Source: JAEZFI01 sp044508215 (GTDB lineage: Bacteria; Actinomycetota; Acidimicrobiia; Acidimicrobiales; Microtrichaceae). Taken from it: a DNA stretch of 35,899 nt. Under the pieces are notes generated by a model. That model made no database searches, had not been told where the DNA came from, and saw only the letters and a list, made by a program, of their open reading frames with translations. The first letter of the stretch is position 1. Each line of letters begins with the position of its first letter. The translations under genes and the position numbers were made by a program. The DNA is taken from assembly GCA_044508215.1 (NCBI GenBank), contig JBIQID010000016.1, positions 1-35,899 on the forward strand, written 5' to 3'. Shown here piece after piece: positions 1 to 7,805 of this stretch.

Positions 1-609
1 CCAGTCGAGGAGAGCAGCCGTCGAAGCCCGACGCACGAGGGCGAAGCGGAGCGGACCGACCGAGACCATCAGGGCTCGGCCGCCGGGGACGACACCTGCC
101 GACGACACGACCTGCTGCTGCGCTGGGCCCCGACGTTCGACCTCCTGAACGCGATCGTCGGCGCGCCGCCCGCGCGCGTGATGGCGTCGTCGGTCGGCGA
201 GGGCGCCGACCCGGCCGACGCGTTCCTGATCGCCGAGTACCGCAACGGGGTCCGGGGCTCGCTCGACCTCTCGGTCACCGCCGGCGGCAGCAGCCACGAC
301 CTGGTGCTCGTGGCCGTGGGCGACGACGCCACGGCGGAGGCGACCGTCCCCGGGTCCACCGTGCGCATCGGAGGCCACCACCGCGCCGGCACGCTCGAGC
401 TGCCCGTGCCGCGCGACGGCCGCTGGCCCACCCGCCGGCAGACAGGGATGTGCCGCGACCACCTCGCCTTCATCGACACGGTGGTGGGAGAGCGTCCCAC
501 CGAGTCGAGCGTCCGAAGCGGCACCTGGGCGGTCGGCCTCGGCCTGGCCGCCCGCCTCAGCATCGAGCGCGGCGGTGCCGTGGAGCTGTCCGAGCTGGGC
601 CTGCACTGA
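1..609 (+). CDS. Gfo/Idh/MocA-family oxidoreductase, C-terminal part (5' truncated)
   Basis: The frame is open from the left edge of the window to the TGA at 607-609, so the N-terminal NAD(P)-binding Rossmann domain would lie outside. What is seen resembles the C-terminal alpha/beta substrate domain of Gfo/Idh/MocA dehydrogenases: a helix containing FDLLNAIVGAPPARV, then strands such as AEYRNGVRGSLDLSV, and a closing part with DHLAFIDTVVGERP, the usual 'F..A...G..P' signature before the last helix. Members of this family oxidise or reduce sugars, inositols and related polyols with NAD(P). The first about 35 codons (charged and Ser/Arg-rich) do not look like this family, so either the sequence at the contig edge is poor or the translation begins later (GTG 178 or ATG 181). 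Substrate cannot be predicted. Confidence 0.6.
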   Translation, partial: PVEESSRRSPTHEGEAERTDRDHQGSAAGDDTCRRHDLLLRWAPTFDLLNAIVGAPPARVMASSVGEGADPADAFLIAEYRNGVRGSLDLSVTAGGSSHDLVLVAVGDDATAEATVPGSTVRIGGHHRAGTLELPVPRDGRWPTRRQTGMCRDHLAFIDTVVGERPTESSVRSGTWAVGLGLAARLSIERGGAVELSELGLH

Positions 610-663
610 GCCGGTTCGGAGTCATCCGGAGGGGCTGTCACACCCCGTCGGCATGATGCGGCC

Positions 664-1122
664 ATGACGTCCACCGACCAGCTCCCCTCCGCCCGCCGTG
701 CCATCAGCCTGCCTCCGTCGCTCGCTCGCATCCGGGTCGAGCTGGCCCGGTGGGCGCTCCAGCACGGGCACTCGGTGGACCTCGACGCCGCCACCGTGAT
801 CCTGCTCGCCGCCGAGCCGGTGCGGGCACGGCCGGGCAGCTTCCGGTGGACCCGCCAGCAGGTGGCCGAGCTGCTCTGGACCGGAGCGTCCGAGGTGTGC
901 CGCCAGCACGGCGTGGCACTGCCGGCGGGCACCTCCGAGACGCTGTGGACGGTGCTGTCCCACCTCGACGCCACCGGGCGCCTCCACGGCGACCCGCTCC
1001 CGGTCCTCAAGGAGGAGCTGGCCGTGTCGGCCGGCCTCGACCGGCGCGGTCGGCTCCGGCACCCGTCGGGCGGTCGGCGCGCCGGGGCCGAGGTCCGACC
1101 GCTGCACCGACAGCTGGCCTGA
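664..1122 (+). CDS. Small conserved-looking protein of unknown function
   Basis: A 152-residue soluble protein, which I do not recognise. The first 110 residues are regular and helical, with the segments WALQHGHSVDLDAATVILLAA and WTRQQVAELLWTGASEVC, and a short Arg-rich tail follows. There is no signal peptide or membrane segment. A CATGAT hexamer sits six bases before the ATG, which fits the leaderless promoters seen elsewhere in the window (TAnnnT-like, with A2 and T6 kept). The helical pattern and 'QQVAELLW' could suit a DNA- or RNA-associated helical domain, but that is only a guess. Codon usage is like that of the neighbours (strong third-position G/C), which supports a real gene. Confidence 0.65.
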   Translation: MTSTDQLPSARRAISLPPSLARIRVELARWALQHGHSVDLDAATVILLAAEPVRARPGSFRWTRQQVAELLWTGASEVCRQHGVALPAGTSETLWTVLSHLDATGRLHGDPLPVLKEELAVSAGLDRRGRLRHPSGGRRAGAEVRPLHRQLA

Positions 1123-1167
1123 CGGCGCCCGGCACGCTCGGGCCGGCGGGTCGGTCGGCACGCCTGC

Positions 1168-2190
1168 TCAGCCCTCGCCCAGCTCGAAGAAGTCGAGGAT
1201 CTCGGTGGTGGCGTCGAACTGGTCGCCCCGAGGCCACCCGTGCCTGGCCCCCACCACGGTCACCAGCCGGACGGTCACGTCGTCGTCGCACCCGGTCCAC
1301 TCGATGGTCTCGGTCGGGCCGCCCACCTCCGTGGCCGGCTCAGGGGTGCACCCCGCTGCAGCGGCGACCGCCTTCATGGTCTCGACCACCGGAGGGAAGG
1401 CGGATCGGGCGAGCACGCGGGAGCTGGCGGTGGAGCCGCCGGACCAGGGAACGACCTCGTCGCTCGACGCGGCGACGTGGACCACCGGTGTGGGCTCGTC
1501 GGGTACGCAATCCGACAGGTTCGTCCCCACCACGCTGGCGGCGCCGGCGAGGCGGCCGGCGTGGTCGCACAGGTACCGGTAGGTCATGATCCCGCCGTTC
1601 GACTCGCCCACCATGTGGATCCGGTCGGGATCGACCTCGGGGCGCCGGGAGACGTCGTCGACCACCGCGTCGACGAAGGCCAGGTCGTCGATGCCGAGCG
1701 TCATCGCGGGGCGACAGCACCTGCCAGCGTTCCAGCTCTCTGCGACGCCGTGGGGGAAGACCGCGATGAAGCGGCGGTCCACCACCGCCTGGCCGATCCC
1801 CGTGCGCGACTGCATCAGCCAGGGGCTGTTCGACGCGCCGTGCAGCACGATGACCGCTGGCAGCCGCTCACCGGAGACGACGTCGGGCGGGAGCACGTAC
1901 TCGATCTCGCGGCGGTTGATCCCCTGCTGGATGAACGCCTTCGTGTAGCGGGCGGGGCCGAGCGGTGACGTCACCGTGGGGTTGGTGGGAAGGGGCTCGC
2001 CGTCGGCGGGGAGGTCGATGTCCTGGTTGGAGCGCGACCACAGGAGCGCGATGCCGGCCGCGGCGAACGCGAGTGCGAGCAGCACACCCACCCCGACGAG
2101 CACCCGCCCGACGCAGCCGAGGCGTCCCCTGGGTTCGCCCTCTCCACGCGCCACGTCGGGCTCGGCGGGAGCTTCGGCCGACGACGTCAC
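1168..2190 (-). CDS. Membrane-anchored polyhydroxybutyrate depolymerase/LpqC-like esterase (second of a tandem pair)
   Basis: A 340-residue alpha/beta hydrolase. A short cytoplasmic N-terminus is followed by one hydrophobic segment (about residues 25-45, VLVGVGVLLALAFAAAGIAL), so the catalytic domain should lie outside the membrane. Seen in order: the oxyanion-hole strand IVLHGASN, a Cys-Cys pair in NAGRCCRP, the nucleophile elbow GESNGG, and the likely catalytic His in GARHGWPRG. Together these match the PHB depolymerase/feruloyl esterase-like family (LpqC type). The start is the GTG at 2190, which overlaps the TGA of the upstream paralogue (GTGA), indicating translational coupling. The substrate is unknown; polyesters, aryl esters or acetylated polysaccharides are all possible. 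It is clearly a paralogue of the gene before it. Confidence 0.8.
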   Translation of the reverse strand: MTSSAEAPAEPDVARGEGEPRGRLGCVGRVLVGVGVLLALAFAAAGIALLWSRSNQDIDLPADGEPLPTNPTVTSPLGPARYTKAFIQQGINRREIEYVLPPDVVSGERLPAVIVLHGASNSPWLMQSRTGIGQAVVDRRFIAVFPHGVAESWNAGRCCRPAMTLGIDDLAFVDAVVDDVSRRPEVDPDRIHMVGESNGGIMTYRYLCDHAGRLAGAASVVGTNLSDCVPDEPTPVVHVAASSDEVVPWSGGSTASSRVLARSAFPPVVETMKAVAAAAGCTPEPATEVGGPTETIEWTGCDDDVTVRLVTVVGARHGWPRGDQFDATTEILDFFELGEG

Positions 2191-3266
2191 GATCCGATCC
2201 CGAAGAACTCCAGGATCTCCTCGGTGGCGTCGAAGCGGGCTCCGCGGGGCCACTCGTGGCCGACCCCGTCGAGGGCGACCAGCCGGATGGGCGCGCCGCC
2301 GTCGCAGCCATCCCAGTCGGTGACCCGCACGGCGCCGTCGCCGGTGGTCCGACCGCCTCCGGTGCACCCCGCAGAGGCAGCGACCCGCTCGAGCGCCGTC
2401 TCCACCGGCGGGAACGTCACGCCCAGCACCCACGAGACGAGCGACTGGCCACCGCGGTAGGGGACGGCGTTGTCGGCGGTGCCGTGCACGTGGAGCAGCG
2501 GGACGGATCGCTCCGGGTCGCAACCGGCGACGGGGGTGCCCTCGACCGACGCCGCACCGGCCAGCTCACCCGCCGCAGCGCAGAGGAGCCGGTACACCAT
2601 CATCCCGCCGTTCGACTCCCCCACCGCATAGACGCGCGACGGGTCCACGTCCGGCCGCGACTTCAGCTGCGCGACCACCTGCTCGAGGAACCCGACGTCG
2701 TCGATCTGGGCGCTCTGGGTGAGCCCGCAGCACCCGCCTGCGTTCCAACCCGAGAAGATGCCCTGCGGGGCAGCAACCAGGATCCGGTGGCGCACCACGG
2801 CGTCCGTCCACGCTCCGCTCGAGATCACCTGGGACGGCGTCGTGTTCCATCCGTGCAAGAGGACTACCGCCGGGAGGCGTTCGCCGCTGCGGAGGTCGGG
2901 CGGCACCACCACCGTGCAGGTCCGCTCGCCCACCGGGAACGGCTGCCGGATCGGCTGGCACGAGGAGATCTCGGCACCGTCCCCGAGCTTCGCCGTGGTG
3001 CTCGCGCTGGGCCCGGACGGACCGGTGCGGGGCACGCGGTCGGGATCCACGCTCGTCGTCGGGCCCCGACCGACGTCCTCGGGCGGCGTGGAGCGACCTC
3101 GGCTGGCGACGAGGACCACCACGAGCGCCAGCACGATCGCTGCGAGCGCGAGCGCAGCGCCGACGAGGGGGCCCCGTGGTCGACGAGCGCGCGTCGGCTC
3201 GACCGAGAACGGGTTCACGGGCGGCCATCGTACGGCCGCCCCTCCCCGGTCCCGTGGCTCCCCCAC
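2187..3266 (-). CDS. Membrane-anchored polyhydroxybutyrate depolymerase/LpqC-like esterase (first of a tandem pair)
   Basis: An alpha/beta hydrolase with an N-terminal membrane anchor (GPLVGAALALAAIVLALVVV, about residues 31-50 from this start) and a Pro/Ser/Thr-rich linker before the catalytic domain. The domain shows VVLLHGWNT (oxyanion hole), NAGGCCGL (paired Cys), GESNGG (nucleophile Ser) and GVGHEWPRG (catalytic His), the same order as in its downstream paralogue. The start is uncertain: ATG 3266 gives 359 residues, whereas a GTG at 3218 (VNPFSVEP...) gives 343 and looks more natural. Neither has a strong Shine-Dalgarno sequence. It lies head to head with fadE30, whose promoter starts about 55 bp away from 3266, but no function links the two. 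Confidence 0.8.
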   Translation of the reverse strand: MGEPRDRGGAAVRWPPVNPFSVEPTRARRPRGPLVGAALALAAIVLALVVVLVASRGRSTPPEDVGRGPTTSVDPDRVPRTGPSGPSASTTAKLGDGAEISSCQPIRQPFPVGERTCTVVVPPDLRSGERLPAVVLLHGWNTTPSQVISSGAWTDAVVRHRILVAAPQGIFSGWNAGGCCGLTQSAQIDDVGFLEQVVAQLKSRPDVDPSRVYAVGESNGGMMVYRLLCAAAGELAGAASVEGTPVAGCDPERSVPLLHVHGTADNAVPYRGGQSLVSWVLGVTFPPVETALERVAASAGCTGGGRTTGDGAVRVTDWDGCDGGAPIRLVALDGVGHEWPRGARFDATEEILEFFGIGS

Positions 3267-3320
3267 CGGTCCACCGGGCGGCAGTCGCCGGCTCCCGCCG
3301 GCCGGTCGGCGGTGGGAAGT

Positions 3321-3343
3321 CCTGACGGGTCGTCAGGTATCGT
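3321..3343 (+). promoter_or_regulatory. CTGACG-N3-CGTCAG operator plus -10 of the fadE30-ipdF operon
   Basis: The perfect palindrome CCTGACG-GGT-CGTCAGG occupies 3321-3337. It is followed after one base by a TATCGT hexamer (3338-3343), and seven bases later by the GTG start of fadE30. That geometry implies a leaderless transcript, with a repressor bound at the palindrome covering the -35/-10 region. The same 6-3-6 palindrome occurs at 10957-10971, 32131-32145 and, with one change, 35006-35020. All four are immediately upstream of steroid-catabolism-like genes. A TetR-family repressor of KstR2 type is the obvious candidate, but the regulator is not in the window. Confidence 0.7.
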
Positions 3344-3350
3344 CGCCGCC

Positions 3351-4571
3351 GTGCTGCTGGGCGACACCGAGGACGACCGTCTGTTCCGTGAGGAGATCCG
3401 CGACTGGATGGCCTCCAACCTCACCGGCGCCTTCGCGGAGCTGGCCGGCCGCGGCGGACCCGGCGACGAGCACAGCTTCGTCGAGGAGCGCCAGGAGTGG
3501 GAGCGCCACATGGCGGCCGCAGGCTGGACCTGCGTGGGGTGGCCCGTCGAGCACGGCGGACGCGGCCTCCCCCTCGGCCAGGAGGTCATCTTCCACGAGG
3601 AGTACGCGCGCGCCGGAGGACCCGGGCGCGCAGGTCTGATCGGAGAGGGCCTCCTCGGCCCGACGCTCATCCACTTCGCGTCGGACGAGCAGAAGAAGCG
3701 GTTCCTGCCGGGGATCGTCTCCGGCACCGAGTACTGGTGCCAGGGGTACTCCGAGCCGAACGCCGGGAGCGACCTCGCCAACGTGAAGACGACCGCTCGC
3801 CTCGAGACCGCGGCCGACGGGACCTCCGAGTGGGTGATCACGGGCCAGAAGGTGTGGACGTCGCTGGCGCAGTGGTCGGACTGGTGCTTCGTGGTCGCGA
3901 GGACCGAACCGGGCTCCGAGCGTCACCGGGGCCTCAGCTACCTGCTCATCCGCATGGACGCACCGGGGATCGAGATCCGCCCGATCGTGCAGGTGACCGG
4001 CACCGCCGAGTTCAACGAGGTCTTCTTCGACGAGGCGCGCACCCCGGGCGACCTGGTGGTCGGCGCGCCCGGTGAGGGCTGGCGCGTCGCGATGGGCACG
4101 CTGGCCTTCGAGCGCGGCGTGCTGACGCTCGGCCAACAGATGGCGTTCTCCCGCGAGCTCGACGCGATCATCGGGGCGGCGCGGCGGACCGGGCGGATCG
4201 ACGACCCGGTGATCCGACAGCGCCTCGCCGACCTGGTGGCGCGGCTGCGGATCATGCGCTGGAACGCTCTGCGGAACCTCTCCGTGGACGCCAACGTCGA
4301 GCTCGTGCCGGCAGCGATGATCGGCAAGCTCTACTGGGCGAACCTCCACCAGGAGATGGGCGAGGTCGCGATGGACGTGCTCGGACCGGAGGCGGGCCTC
4401 ACCGCCGCCGACTACGGCGACCACGAGGCGCTCGACGAGCTGCACCGGCTGTTCTTCTTCACCCGGTCCGACACCATCTACGGCGGCAGCGACCAGATCC
4501 AACGGAACATCATCGGCGAACGTGCACTGGGGCTGCCCAAGGAGCCCCCGGCACCCGCCAGGGGAGGCTGA
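3351..4571 (+). CDS. fadE30: Acyl-CoA dehydrogenase FadE30 (HIP catabolism)
   Basis: A 406-residue FAD-dependent acyl-CoA dehydrogenase. Motifs in order: WCQGYSEPNAGSDLA (about 129-143, FAD/substrate contact), VWTSLA, VTGTAEFNEVFFD (about 213-225) and YGGSDQIQRNIIGERALGLP at the C-terminus. The whole sequence, including the GDEHSFVEERQEWER region, is characteristic of mycobacterial FadE30, which dehydrogenates the 5-hydroxy-HIP-CoA side chain. ipdF follows two bases later, the same pairing as in Mycobacterium tuberculosis. The start chosen is GTG 3351, because a TATCGT -10 lies seven bases before it; the frame is open far upstream but only as antisense to the esterases. The Glu of the MCAD Y-E-G motif is Gly here (YGGSD), as is common in this FadE group, so the catalytic base must be elsewhere. 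Confidence 0.88.
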   Translation: MLLGDTEDDRLFREEIRDWMASNLTGAFAELAGRGGPGDEHSFVEERQEWERHMAAAGWTCVGWPVEHGGRGLPLGQEVIFHEEYARAGGPGRAGLIGEGLLGPTLIHFASDEQKKRFLPGIVSGTEYWCQGYSEPNAGSDLANVKTTARLETAADGTSEWVITGQKVWTSLAQWSDWCFVVARTEPGSERHRGLSYLLIRMDAPGIEIRPIVQVTGTAEFNEVFFDEARTPGDLVVGAPGEGWRVAMGTLAFERGVLTLGQQMAFSRELDAIIGAARRTGRIDDPVIRQRLADLVARLRIMRWNALRNLSVDANVELVPAAMIGKLYWANLHQEMGEVAMDVLGPEAGLTAADYGDHEALDELHRLFFFTRSDTIYGGSDQIQRNIIGERALGLPKEPPAPARGG

Positions 4572-4572
4572 C

Positions 4573-5355
4573 ATGGGCGCACCTGTGCCGGAGGAGCCGC
4601 CGGGCCGCGGCCTGCTCGAGGGCCGCACGGTGGTGGTGACCGCGGCGGCGGGGACCGGGATCGGCTTCTCACTGGCCCGTCGCTGCGTGATGGAGGGCGG
4701 CACGGTCCTGGTCTCGGACGTGCACGAGCGCCGCCTCGGCGAGGCCGCCGACCGCATCGAGGCCGAGCTGGGCACGCGCCCCGCGACCGCGCTGTGCAAC
4801 GTCACCGAGCAGGACGACGTGGAGGCGCTGGTGCGGTCCGCCATCGATCAGCTCGGCCACGTCGACGTGTGGATGAACAACGCCGGCCTCGGCGGCAACG
4901 CACCGCTCCACGAGATGACCGACGAGCAGTGGAACGTGGTGCTCGACGTGACGCTCACCGGCACCTTCAGGTGCATGCGGGCGATCCTCCCGCACATGTA
5001 CGAGCGGGGCTCGGGCGCGATCGTGAACAACGCGTCGGTGCTCGGCTGGAGGGCCCAGGAGCTGCAGGCGCACTACGCGGCCGCCAAGGCGGGCGTGATG
5101 GCCCTCACCCGCTGCTCGGCGATGGAGGCCGCCCACCACGGCGTCCGCGTCAACGCGGTGTCGCCCAGCCTCGCGATGCACCCGTTCCTGGCGAAGGTCA
5201 CGCCCGACGGGCTGCTCGAGGAGCTGGAGGCGAAGGAGGCGTTCGGCCGCGCGGCCGAGCCGTGGGAGGTCGCGAACGTGATGGTGTTCCTGGCCTCGGA
5301 CCTGTCGTCGTACATGACCGGCGAGGTCGTCGCGGTCTCGTCGCAGCACGCGTGA
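4573..5355 (+). CDS. ipdF: 5-hydroxy-HIP-CoA dehydrogenase, SDR family (IpdF-like)
   Basis: A 260-residue short-chain dehydrogenase. It has the cofactor loop TAAAGTGIG near residue 26, NNAGLGG, the catalytic Ser in NNASVLGWRAQ, and YAAAK (Tyr/Lys). The C-terminal segments AVSPSLAMHPFLAKV and SSYMTGEVVAVSSQHA are close to what I recall of IpdF (Rv3559c), which oxidises the 5-hydroxy group of 5-OH-HIP-CoA. It begins two bases after fadE30, with GGGGAGG at 4561-4567 as ribosome-binding site, so the two are one transcription unit under the 3321 operator. The first TGxxxGxG residues are degenerate (TAAAGTGIG), a feature shared with the mycobacterial protein. Substrate assignment is by family and context. 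Confidence 0.87.
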   Translation: MGAPVPEEPPGRGLLEGRTVVVTAAAGTGIGFSLARRCVMEGGTVLVSDVHERRLGEAADRIEAELGTRPATALCNVTEQDDVEALVRSAIDQLGHVDVWMNNAGLGGNAPLHEMTDEQWNVVLDVTLTGTFRCMRAILPHMYERGSGAIVNNASVLGWRAQELQAHYAAAKAGVMALTRCSAMEAAHHGVRVNAVSPSLAMHPFLAKVTPDGLLEELEAKEAFGRAAEPWEVANVMVFLASDLSSYMTGEVVAVSSQHA

Positions 5356-5371
5356 GCCCGGAGGACCCGTC

Positions 5372-5785
5372 GTGACGCTGAAGGTTCCGACGCCCGCCCA
5401 GCTGGCCGACCACGTCGGCACCGCGCTCGGCCCGACCGACGGCGTGACGATCGACGCCGACCGGGTCGCCCTGTTCCGTGCGGCGGCCGGCGACCCCGGG
5501 ACCGACGACCAGCTCCCCGAGCTGCTCGTGCTCTCGCTGGCGAACCTGTTCCTCCCTGACCTCCTCACGGTGGAGCAGTTCTCGATGGGGGTGAACGTGG
5601 GGGTCGACCAGGTCCGGTTCCCGAGCCGCGCCCCCACCGGCGCCACCCTCCGGGGCCGCGGCGAGGTGCTGTCGGTGACCGAGGTGGGCGAGGGCACGCA
5701 GGTCGTCGTGCGCATCACCATCGACGCCGACGACGCCGCCGAGCCGGCCTGCGTCGTCGACACCGTCTCGCGGTTCTTCCCGTAG
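5372..5785 (+). CDS. MaoC-like hot-dog protein lacking the hydratase D-x-H motif
   Basis: A 137-residue protein starting at GTG 5372, with GGAGGA six to eleven bases upstream and 16 bases after ipdF, so it is probably the third gene of the fadE30 operon. The C-terminal half (MGVNVGVDQVRFPSRAPTGATLRGRGEVLSV) is a typical MaoC/R-hydratase hot-dog core. The N-terminal part, IDADRVALFRAAAGDP, is where active members continue with a D-x-(W)-I-H segment holding the catalytic Asp and His. Here the chain goes straight to LPELLVLSLANLFLP, and that segment of about 20 residues is missing. It may therefore be a non-catalytic subunit, or act in binding only. It could also be a thioesterase-like hot-dog, but no thioesterase motif is visible. 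Confidence 0.72.
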   Translation: MTLKVPTPAQLADHVGTALGPTDGVTIDADRVALFRAAAGDPGTDDQLPELLVLSLANLFLPDLLTVEQFSMGVNVGVDQVRFPSRAPTGATLRGRGEVLSVTEVGEGTQVVVRITIDADDAAEPACVVDTVSRFFP

Positions 5786-5806
5786 GGCCGCCCGGTTCCC
5801 TTCGCC

Positions 5807-5824
5807 GGTTACCCATGGGTAACC
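5807..5824. promoter_or_regulatory. Perfect 18-bp palindrome upstream of the thiolase
   Basis: GGTTACCCATGGGTAACC is a perfect inverted repeat with no spacer. It is 40 bases upstream of the thiolase ATG and 21 bases after the MaoC-like stop. It has the size and symmetry of a TetR-type operator. It is unrelated in sequence to the CTGACG-N3-CGTCAG sites and to the KstR box, so the thiolase seems to be under separate control. The regulator is unknown. An alternative is a short hairpin, but the absence of a loop makes an operator more likely. Confidence 0.6.
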
Positions 5825-5864
5825 TCACCTCTTCGTCCGTCCAGCACTCCCCAGGGGGATCCTC

Positions 5865-7070
5865 ATGCCCGAAGCAGTGATCGTCTCGACCGCACGCAGC
5901 CCGATCGGCCGCGCGATGAAGGGCTCGCTCACCGAGATCCGCCCCGACGACCTCGCAGCCCAGATCGTCGATGCGGCGCTCGCCAAGATCCCGGCGCTCG
6001 ACCGCACCCAGGTCGAGGACCTGCTCATGGGCTGTGGGCAGCCCGCCGGCGAGTCCGGCGCGAACATCGGGCGGATCGTCGCTGTCCTCTCGGGCATGCC
6101 GGACGTCCCCGGCGTCACCGTGAACCGCTACTGCTCGTCGTCGCTGCAGACGATCCGCATGGCCGCCCACGCCATCAAGGCGGGCGAGGGCGACATCTTC
6201 GTCGCCGCTGGCGTGGAGACCGTCAGCCGCTTCATGAACGGCATGGCCGACGACGGCCCCACCAACGAGCGCTTCGCCGAGGCGATGGCCCGCACCGCCT
6301 CCCGCGCTGCGGGCGAGGGTGGCGACTGGACGCCGCCGGAGGGGCTCCCCGACGTGTACATCGCGATGGGGCAGACCGCCGAGAACGTGGCCGAGTACGA
6401 GAAGGTCAGCCGCGAGGACATGGACGAGTACGCGGCACGCAGCCAGCAGCGCGCCACGGAGTCCCTCGAGAACGGCTACTGGGAGGCCGAGATCACGCCG
6501 GTGACGCTCCCCGACGGGACCGTCGTCAGCAAGGATGACGGCATCCGGCCCGGGACGACGGCCGAGGGCCTCGCCGGGCTCAAGCCCGTGTTCAAGCCCG
6601 AGGGCAAGGTCACAGCCGGCAACGCCTGCCCGCTGAACGACGGCGCCGCTGCGGTCGTGGTGATGAGCGACACGAAGGCCAAGGAGCTGGGCCTCACGCC
6701 GCTCGCCCGCGTCGTCGCCTCCGGCGTGTCGGGCCTCAACCCCGAGATCATGGGCCTCGGCCCGATCGAGGCCTGCCGCCAGGCGCTGGGCCGGGCGAAC
6801 ATGACGATCGACGACATCGACCTCGTGGAGATCAACGAGGCGTTCGCGGCGCAGGTGCTGCCGTCGGCCCGCCACCTCGGCATCGACATCGAGAAGCTGA
6901 ACACCCGCGGCGGCGCGATCGCGATCGGCCACCCGTTCGGGATGACCGGCGCCCGGATCATGACCACGCTGATCCACAACCTGCAGGAGTCCGACAAGCA
7001 GTTCGGCCTCGAGTCGATGTGCGTCGGCGGCGGTCAGGGCATGGCGATGATCATCGAGCGCCTGAGCTGA
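5865..7070 (+). CDS. Acetyl-CoA C-acyltransferase (thiolase)
   Basis: A 401-residue thiolase II. Catalytic residues are visible: nucleophile Cys90 in VNRYCSSSLQT, the NEAFAAQ segment, the His in GHPFGMTGARI and the second Cys in CVGGGQGM near the C-terminus. It carries out thiolytic release of acetyl-CoA (or the reverse) in fatty-acid or side-chain beta-oxidation. It differs clearly from the other thiolase of the window (23944-25092), which is FadA6-like. This one resembles general FadA2/FadA3-type enzymes rather than FadA5 or FadA6. The start is ATG 5865 after a GGGGG-rich Shine-Dalgarno. It has its own palindromic operator (5807) and is followed by a strong hairpin (7104), so it is probably monocistronic. 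Confidence 0.87.
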   Translation: MPEAVIVSTARSPIGRAMKGSLTEIRPDDLAAQIVDAALAKIPALDRTQVEDLLMGCGQPAGESGANIGRIVAVLSGMPDVPGVTVNRYCSSSLQTIRMAAHAIKAGEGDIFVAAGVETVSRFMNGMADDGPTNERFAEAMARTASRAAGEGGDWTPPEGLPDVYIAMGQTAENVAEYEKVSREDMDEYAARSQQRATESLENGYWEAEITPVTLPDGTVVSKDDGIRPGTTAEGLAGLKPVFKPEGKVTAGNACPLNDGAAAVVVMSDTKAKELGLTPLARVVASGVSGLNPEIMGLGPIEACRQALGRANMTIDDIDLVEINEAFAAQVLPSARHLGIDIEKLNTRGGAIAIGHPFGMTGARIMTTLIHNLQESDKQFGLESMCVGGGQGMAMIIERLS

Positions 7071-7103
7071 TCGCCGGGCCTCCGGGCCCACCTCATCGCT
7101 CGC

Positions 7104-7133
7104 ACGGGCCGTCGACCTCGGTCGGCGGCCCGT
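7104..7133 (+). terminator. Hairpin terminator after the thiolase
   Basis: A 14-bp stem (arms 7104-7117 and 7120-7133, one G-U wobble, two-base centre) begins 33 bases after the thiolase stop. No T-run follows, which is usual for high-GC actinobacterial terminators. It separates the thiolase from the membrane protein gene downstream. Confidence 0.55.
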
Positions 7134-7168
7134 CCCGCGTCCAGGATCAGGACGCTGCGCCCCGGGTA

Positions 7169-7747
7169 ATGGACGAGCGCATGTCCTCCTCCACCACCCA
7201 CGACGGCGACGAGGCACGGTCGGATCCCGCCGACTTCGACACCGTCCCGCCGCTCGACAGCGGCCCGGGTCGGGTCGAGCGGTCGATGCGAGCTGTCGTG
7301 CTCCTGGGGATGTTGGTGGTGGCGATCCTGGCGGTGACGAACCGGCTGGGCCTGCGCACCGACGTGGTGTCGGCCGACGGCGGCGGGATGCGGCTGGAGG
7401 TCGAGTACCCGGCCGTGACCCGGCCCGGCGTCCCGTCAGCCCTCAGCATCGAGGTGACCTCGCTCGACGGTGAAGAGCTGCCGGCCGAGGTGATCGTCAG
7501 GATCACCTCCGAGTACCTGTCCCTGTTCGACCAGGCGCAGCCGTCACCCCAACCGTCCCAGGCGACCGCGACCTCGGAGGACACCGAGTGGACCTTCGAC
7601 GTCGCTCCCGGGGCCCGGACGATGACCGCGACGATCGAAGCGCGGCTGCACCCGAGCCTCCAGCGCAGTCGCAGCGCGCGCATCGCGGTCATCGACGGGG
7701 GGACAGAGGCCGTCGCCGTCGAGCTCGACACCACCGTCGTCCCATGA
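7169..7747 (+). CDS. Single-pass membrane protein of unknown function
   Basis: A 192-residue protein. An acidic cytoplasmic N-terminus of about 45 residues is followed by one membrane span (VVLLGMLVVAILAV). The external domain that follows is beta-rich: GGGMRLEVEYPAVTRPGVPSA, a Q/P/S/T-rich linker, then DTEWTFDVAPGARTMTATIEA. It reads like an immunoglobulin-like or CARDB-type fold with regular short strands, but I cannot name the family. A second in-frame ATG at 7181 is an alternative start. The YetF-domain gene follows 58 bases downstream on the same strand, so the two membrane proteins may be co-expressed. Confidence 0.62.
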   Translation: MDERMSSSTTHDGDEARSDPADFDTVPPLDSGPGRVERSMRAVVLLGMLVVAILAVTNRLGLRTDVVSADGGGMRLEVEYPAVTRPGVPSALSIEVTSLDGEELPAEVIVRITSEYLSLFDQAQPSPQPSQATATSEDTEWTFDVAPGARTMTATIEARLHPSLQRSRSARIAVIDGGTEAVAVELDTTVVP

Positions 7748-7805
7748 GCCTCCCGTCCGGTCACTCAGCCACGATCTGGACGGGACGACCACCCGGAGGG
7801 CAGCC

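Noticed and set aside
1965..3350. The upstream in-frame extension of the fadE30 frame (868 codons in all)
   Set aside because: The extension is antisense to the first esterase and has no family resemblance. A -10 at 3338 and a family-matching N-terminus set the start at 3351.
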